A DNA stretch of 49,304 bases, from NCBI GenBank assembly GCA_964477085.1, contig CAYZDF010000016.1:1-49304 (forward strand), in the 5' to 3' direction. Every line of letters begins with the position of its first letter. Within the stretch, counting starts at the first letter, position 1. Both the position numbers and the translations under genes were made by a program. The notes under the pieces are model-generated. The model saw only the letters and a list, made by a program, of their open reading frames with translations. It was not told the DNA's origin and searched no databases. The DNA is from Dichloromethanomonas sp964477085. GTDB taxonomy: Bacteria; Bacillota; Desulfitobacteriia; Desulfitobacteriales; Syntrophobotulaceae. Below, piece after piece: positions 46,419 to 49,304 of the stretch.

Positions 46419-49304
46419 GTGGACAGGAGAAGCATAAAATCAAGAATAATCGCTTTAATCGTTATTGTATGTATGTGTTTTAGCACATTTCTTGTATTGC
46501 CTGAAATCACTTATGCAGGTGCAGTCGTTGAACTGAATATTTATGCAAACCCAGGATCTGCGGGAAAAGTAAAAGCAGATGATGGCACGTATAATACGCG
46601 GCACTTCTACGATAATGGTGCACAGGCAACAGTAATAGCTGAAGCAAATGATGGCTATCGGTTTATCCGGTGGAGAAATTCCAAAGACGAAACTGTCAGT
46701 ACATTTGAGTCGTATTCATTTATTATAACAGAAGATACAGATCTCACGGCGGAGTTTAAGTCAGAGGCCGAATTGGGATTCAATGGAGGAACAGGGACCA
46801 AAAGCGATCCGTTTAAGGTTGATACAGCGGAACAGTTGTTTTCGATAAATAATTATCCGGATAAGTACTTTAAACAAACAGCCAATATTGATTTGAAAAA
46901 TTACACAAATGTTCAATCTATTGGTAATAGTGTACTATTTACAGGAAACTATGATGGGAACGGCAAGACCATCAAAAATTTGACCATGCACCGCCCCGAT
47001 GCTTTTGACAGTGCCCTTCCCGAAAGCTATTACGTGGGCCTTTTCAACATCGGGGAAGGCGGTTTGATAAAAGATCTTACGATAGAAAATGCCAGTATTA
47101 AAGCGACAGGAACAGCCGGAATACTGGCAGGAATTAATCGCGGAGAGATAGTCAATTGCCATGTGGAAGGAAACGTCAGTGTTACGCATAATAATCAAGG
47201 GGCCGGAGGCCTTGTAGGAGTAAACAGTAATCTTATTTGGAATTGTTCCGCGCAAGGCAATGTGACAGGGAAGAATGAAATCGGCGGATTGGTGGGTAAG
47301 AATACCCTTGATGGAACTACCGGGATCATCAGAGACTCCTATGCGAAAGTGACCGTTAGTGTATTCAATTGCGGCGGCGGACTGGCAGGGATGAATGAGA
47401 ATGGTGCAGTCATTGAAACTAGTTTTGCCAAAGGGACAGTAAATGGTGATTATACGTTAGGCGGATTAGTAGGCATTAACAATGGAGAAATAAAAAACTG
47501 TTATGCAACCGGCGAGGTTAATGGAGCCGATGCCGGAGAAATATTTGGTGGTTTTGCAGCATTTAATGGTGGCCGGATAGCGAATTCTTATTCTATTGGG
47601 CCTGTGTCCGGCTCAACCGATTCCGGCGGTTTTGCAGGTATCAACAACGATGATGGCGTCATACAAAATAGCTTCTATAATAAAGAAACATCCGGCAAAT
47701 TCGATGAAGGTAAAGGAACGCCGAAAACTACAGCAGAGCTTTTAACGCAAGCCACTTTTACAGCGTGGGATTTCAGTACCATTTGGACAAAGCAAAGCAA
47801 TACGTATCCATATCTTGATTGGCAGTCCTCTAATTTCCCGGTTGCAGGAGAGGTGCTGGATGCGCCTGCACTGACGTTGGATTCCGTAGGAAACCATCGT
47901 GTTAATCTGTCATGGACTCAGGTTACAGAGGCCACAGAATACAAAATATTTCAAGGCACACAAACAGGCAATTACACAGAAGTTGGGGCCACAAGTGCAT
48001 TGAACTATTCGATTGATGAACTGATCAGCGGCACAACCTATTATTTTGCAGTAAAGGCATTCAGCACAAACCGTGAAAGTCTTTATTCCAATCAAGTTAG
48101 CGCCACTCCGGAAGAAATCATCACCTATAGCGTTACTTTTACCGTAGCTGATTCAGAAAATAGCCCCATTTCCGGTGCTGCGATATCGATCGGCAGCCAA
48201 GAAAAGCTGACGGATTCTTATGGAACGGCTGTCTTTCAGCTTCCAAACGGAAATTATTCTTATTCTGTTTCGAAAGCAGGCTATATAACCACTGTATCTA
48301 TCGGTTTAGTGATCAATAAGGATTCGATGGTTCCTGTTACCTTAAGTTCTCAGGCAGGTTCAGAAAATGTCAGCTTTAAAGATGAAAACCTGAAAAAGAT
48401 GATGTTAGCAAGTCCAATCAACGCCGACGGCAATAAAGAAATCAGCAGAGAAGAAGCCTTGGCAACAACAGTTATTGACAGTACGCTGTGCAGAGTGGAA
48501 AAAACAAATCCTGAAGCAACAAGTTACGAAATAAAAAGCCTGGCGGGGCTGGAAATGTTTCAAAATCTGAAGACGTTGAAGTTTACGTATACGCAATACA
48601 GCAATGCGGAACACAACGGATATATCGCCTTAGTGCTGAGTGATTTCAACGCGATAAAAGACTTAGCTAATTTAGAAGAACTGATAATAAGCGGAGCAAC
48701 TTCGCAAATCAACGACAAGACAGCGTTAAAAGACCTGAGTCTGAAAAAGCTGACCATGTTAAATACAGAATTAAGAAATATTAGCTTTGCTGCAGAGATA
48801 CCAAGCTTAGAGGAGTTGAATCTGTCAGCAAACTATATCAATACGATCGCAGGCATCAGCAACTTAACAAACCTGAAAAAGCTGTATTTAACAGCAAATA
48901 ATATAAAAGATATCGAAGAAATCAGTAGTATAGCAGGGAATCTGACAACATTAGCTTTAAACCATAATCCATTAAATAATGCAAATACGCCGAACTGCTG
49001 CCACAAGTCGGAAAAGGACTTCACCGTAGACGGAGTCACCTATGAGGTATGGAAACAGGATACGGGGGTCGTTGATACATTGTGCTTGACTGTTGTAAAT
49101 GGAGAAGGTTCAGGAATCTTTCATTTAAACGATACAGTAACCGTTAAGGCTAAGGTGCCAACAGGCCAGTCTTTTGGTGGCTGGCAGAATGAGGAAGGAA
49201 CTATATTGACGTATAGTCCAACCTACGCATTCAGAATCACCAGAGACATGACGCTGACAGCGCTATTTTCAGATATGCCAGTGAAGGCAGTTCCCACCTT
49301 GATA
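46419..49304 (+). CDS. Second large modular surface protein (3' end beyond window)
   Basis: The frame is open for 962 codons to the window end. The GTG start has GAAGGAGG 7 bases upstream; a signal peptide follows (RIIALIVIVCMCFSTFLVL, TYAGA). Domains in order: an InlB-like beta repeat (AEANDGYRFIRW), a GLUG-motif beta-solenoid (about 46930-47700; repeats like GGLVGINNGEIKNCYATGEV), an Fn3 domain (47860-48110), a carboxypeptidase-regulatory-like domain (48120-48350), an internalin-type LRR region (48520-48990; LEELNLSANYINTIAGIS), and an InlB B-repeat (49070-49300). Its modules overlap with those of the giant protein upstream, so it is probably also an adhesin or matrix protein. A TATAAT lies at 46372-46377. 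Confidence 0.85.
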   Translation, partial: MDRRSIKSRIIALIVIVCMCFSTFLVLPEITYAGAVVELNIYANPGSAGKVKADDGTYNTRHFYDNGAQATVIAEANDGYRFIRWRNSKDETVSTFESYSFIITEDTDLTAEFKSEAELGFNGGTGTKSDPFKVDTAEQLFSINNYPDKYFKQTANIDLKNYTNVQSIGNSVLFTGNYDGNGKTIKNLTMHRPDAFDSALPESYYVGLFNIGEGGLIKDLTIENASIKATGTAGILAGINRGEIVNCHVEGNVSVTHNNQGAGGLVGVNSNLIWNCSAQGNVTGKNEIGGLVGKNTLDGTTGIIRDSYAKVTVSVFNCGGGLAGMNENGAVIETSFAKGTVNGDYTLGGLVGINNGEIKNCYATGEVNGADAGEIFGGFAAFNGGRIANSYSIGPVSGSTDSGGFAGINNDDGVIQNSFYNKETSGKFDEGKGTPKTTAELLTQATFTAWDFSTIWTKQSNTYPYLDWQSSNFPVAGEVLDAPALTLDSVGNHRVNLSWTQVTEATEYKIFQGTQTGNYTEVGATSALNYSIDELISGTTYYFAVKAFSTNRESLYSNQVSATPEEIITYSVTFTVADSENSPISGAAISIGSQEKLTDSYGTAVFQLPNGNYSYSVSKAGYITTVSIGLVINKDSMVPVTLSSQAGSENVSFKDENLKKMMLASPINADGNKEISREEALATTVIDSTLCRVEKTNPEATSYEIKSLAGLEMFQNLKTLKFTYTQYSNAEHNGYIALVLSDFNAIKDLANLEELIISGATSQINDKTALKDLSLKKLTMLNTELRNISFAAEIPSLEELNLSANYINTIAGISNLTNLKKLYLTANNIKDIEEISSIAGNLTTLALNHNPLNNANTPNCCHKSEKDFTVDGVTYEVWKQDTGVVDTLCLTVVNGEGSGIFHLNDTVTVKAKVPTGQSFGGWQNEEGTILTYSPTYAFRITRDMTLTALFSDMPVKAVPTLI

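Noticed and set aside
1..49304. CRISPR arrays, rRNA and tRNA genes
   Set aside because: I saw no short regularly spaced repeats, no rRNA-like blocks and no cloverleaf with the GTTC-type T-loop; short tRNAs could be missed by eye.

Overview
The window reads as low-to-mid GC chromosomal DNA of an anaerobic, spore-forming Firmicute, most like the Peptococcaceae/Desulfitobacteriaceae group (Dehalobacter, Desulfitobacterium, Desulfosporosinus). This placement is an inference. It rests on an H-type small acid-soluble spore protein, strong AGGAGG ribosome binding sites, a Tat-exported membrane-anchored [NiFe] uptake hydrogenase, FeoAB with a Cys-rich membrane partner, and very large modular surface proteins. 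One 100-N scaffold gap lies at 40630-40729.

From 1 to about 27.7 kb the window is mostly core or housekeeping genes in short transcription units: a NifX/NafY-like protein; a free-standing CphA-type Mur ligase domain followed by SelO; release factor 3; a Fur-controlled feoA-feoB-Cys-rich peptide unit; purK-purE on the minus strand; sspH (minus); a DNA adenine methyltransferase fused to a helix-turn-helix; a small membrane protein; a CDF metal exporter; hydrogenase small subunit, large subunit and maturation protease; an MscS-type channel (minus); a SplB-like radical SAM protein followed by Hsp33; a DUF2156 protein and a GNAT protein; and a MetY-type O-acetylhomoserine sulfhydrylase. Decayed genes lie between these: a BspA-type leucine-rich repeat remnant, a PTS EIIC remnant abutting an EAL-domain remnant, and a conserved membrane protein gene cut by one in-frame TAA.

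From about 27.9 kb to the end the window is an accessory cell-surface and signalling region. A c-di-GMP-I (GEMM) riboswitch with a terminator precedes a secreted modular protein of more than 4000 residues (Fn3, CBM-like beta-sandwich modules, PKD, Big_2, carboxypeptidase-regulatory-like domains). This gene holds a 2305-bp block present twice with no difference seen, runs into the gap, and is followed by a decayed InlB-type repeat.

Next comes the most interesting cluster: a 39-residue RiPP-precursor-like peptide, a terminator/attenuator, an HprK-like kinase, a PqqD-type RiPP recognition element, an S24/S26 signal-peptidase-like protease, a membrane PAS protein with a degenerate kinase-like helix, a NarL-type response regulator, and a convergent 7TM-PAS histidine kinase. 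A second giant surface protein (GLUG, Fn3, LRR, InlB repeats) starts at 46419 and runs off the window. The simplest reading is a peptide-modification system coupled to a two-component system and to surface proteins; the coupling is inferred from gene order alone.
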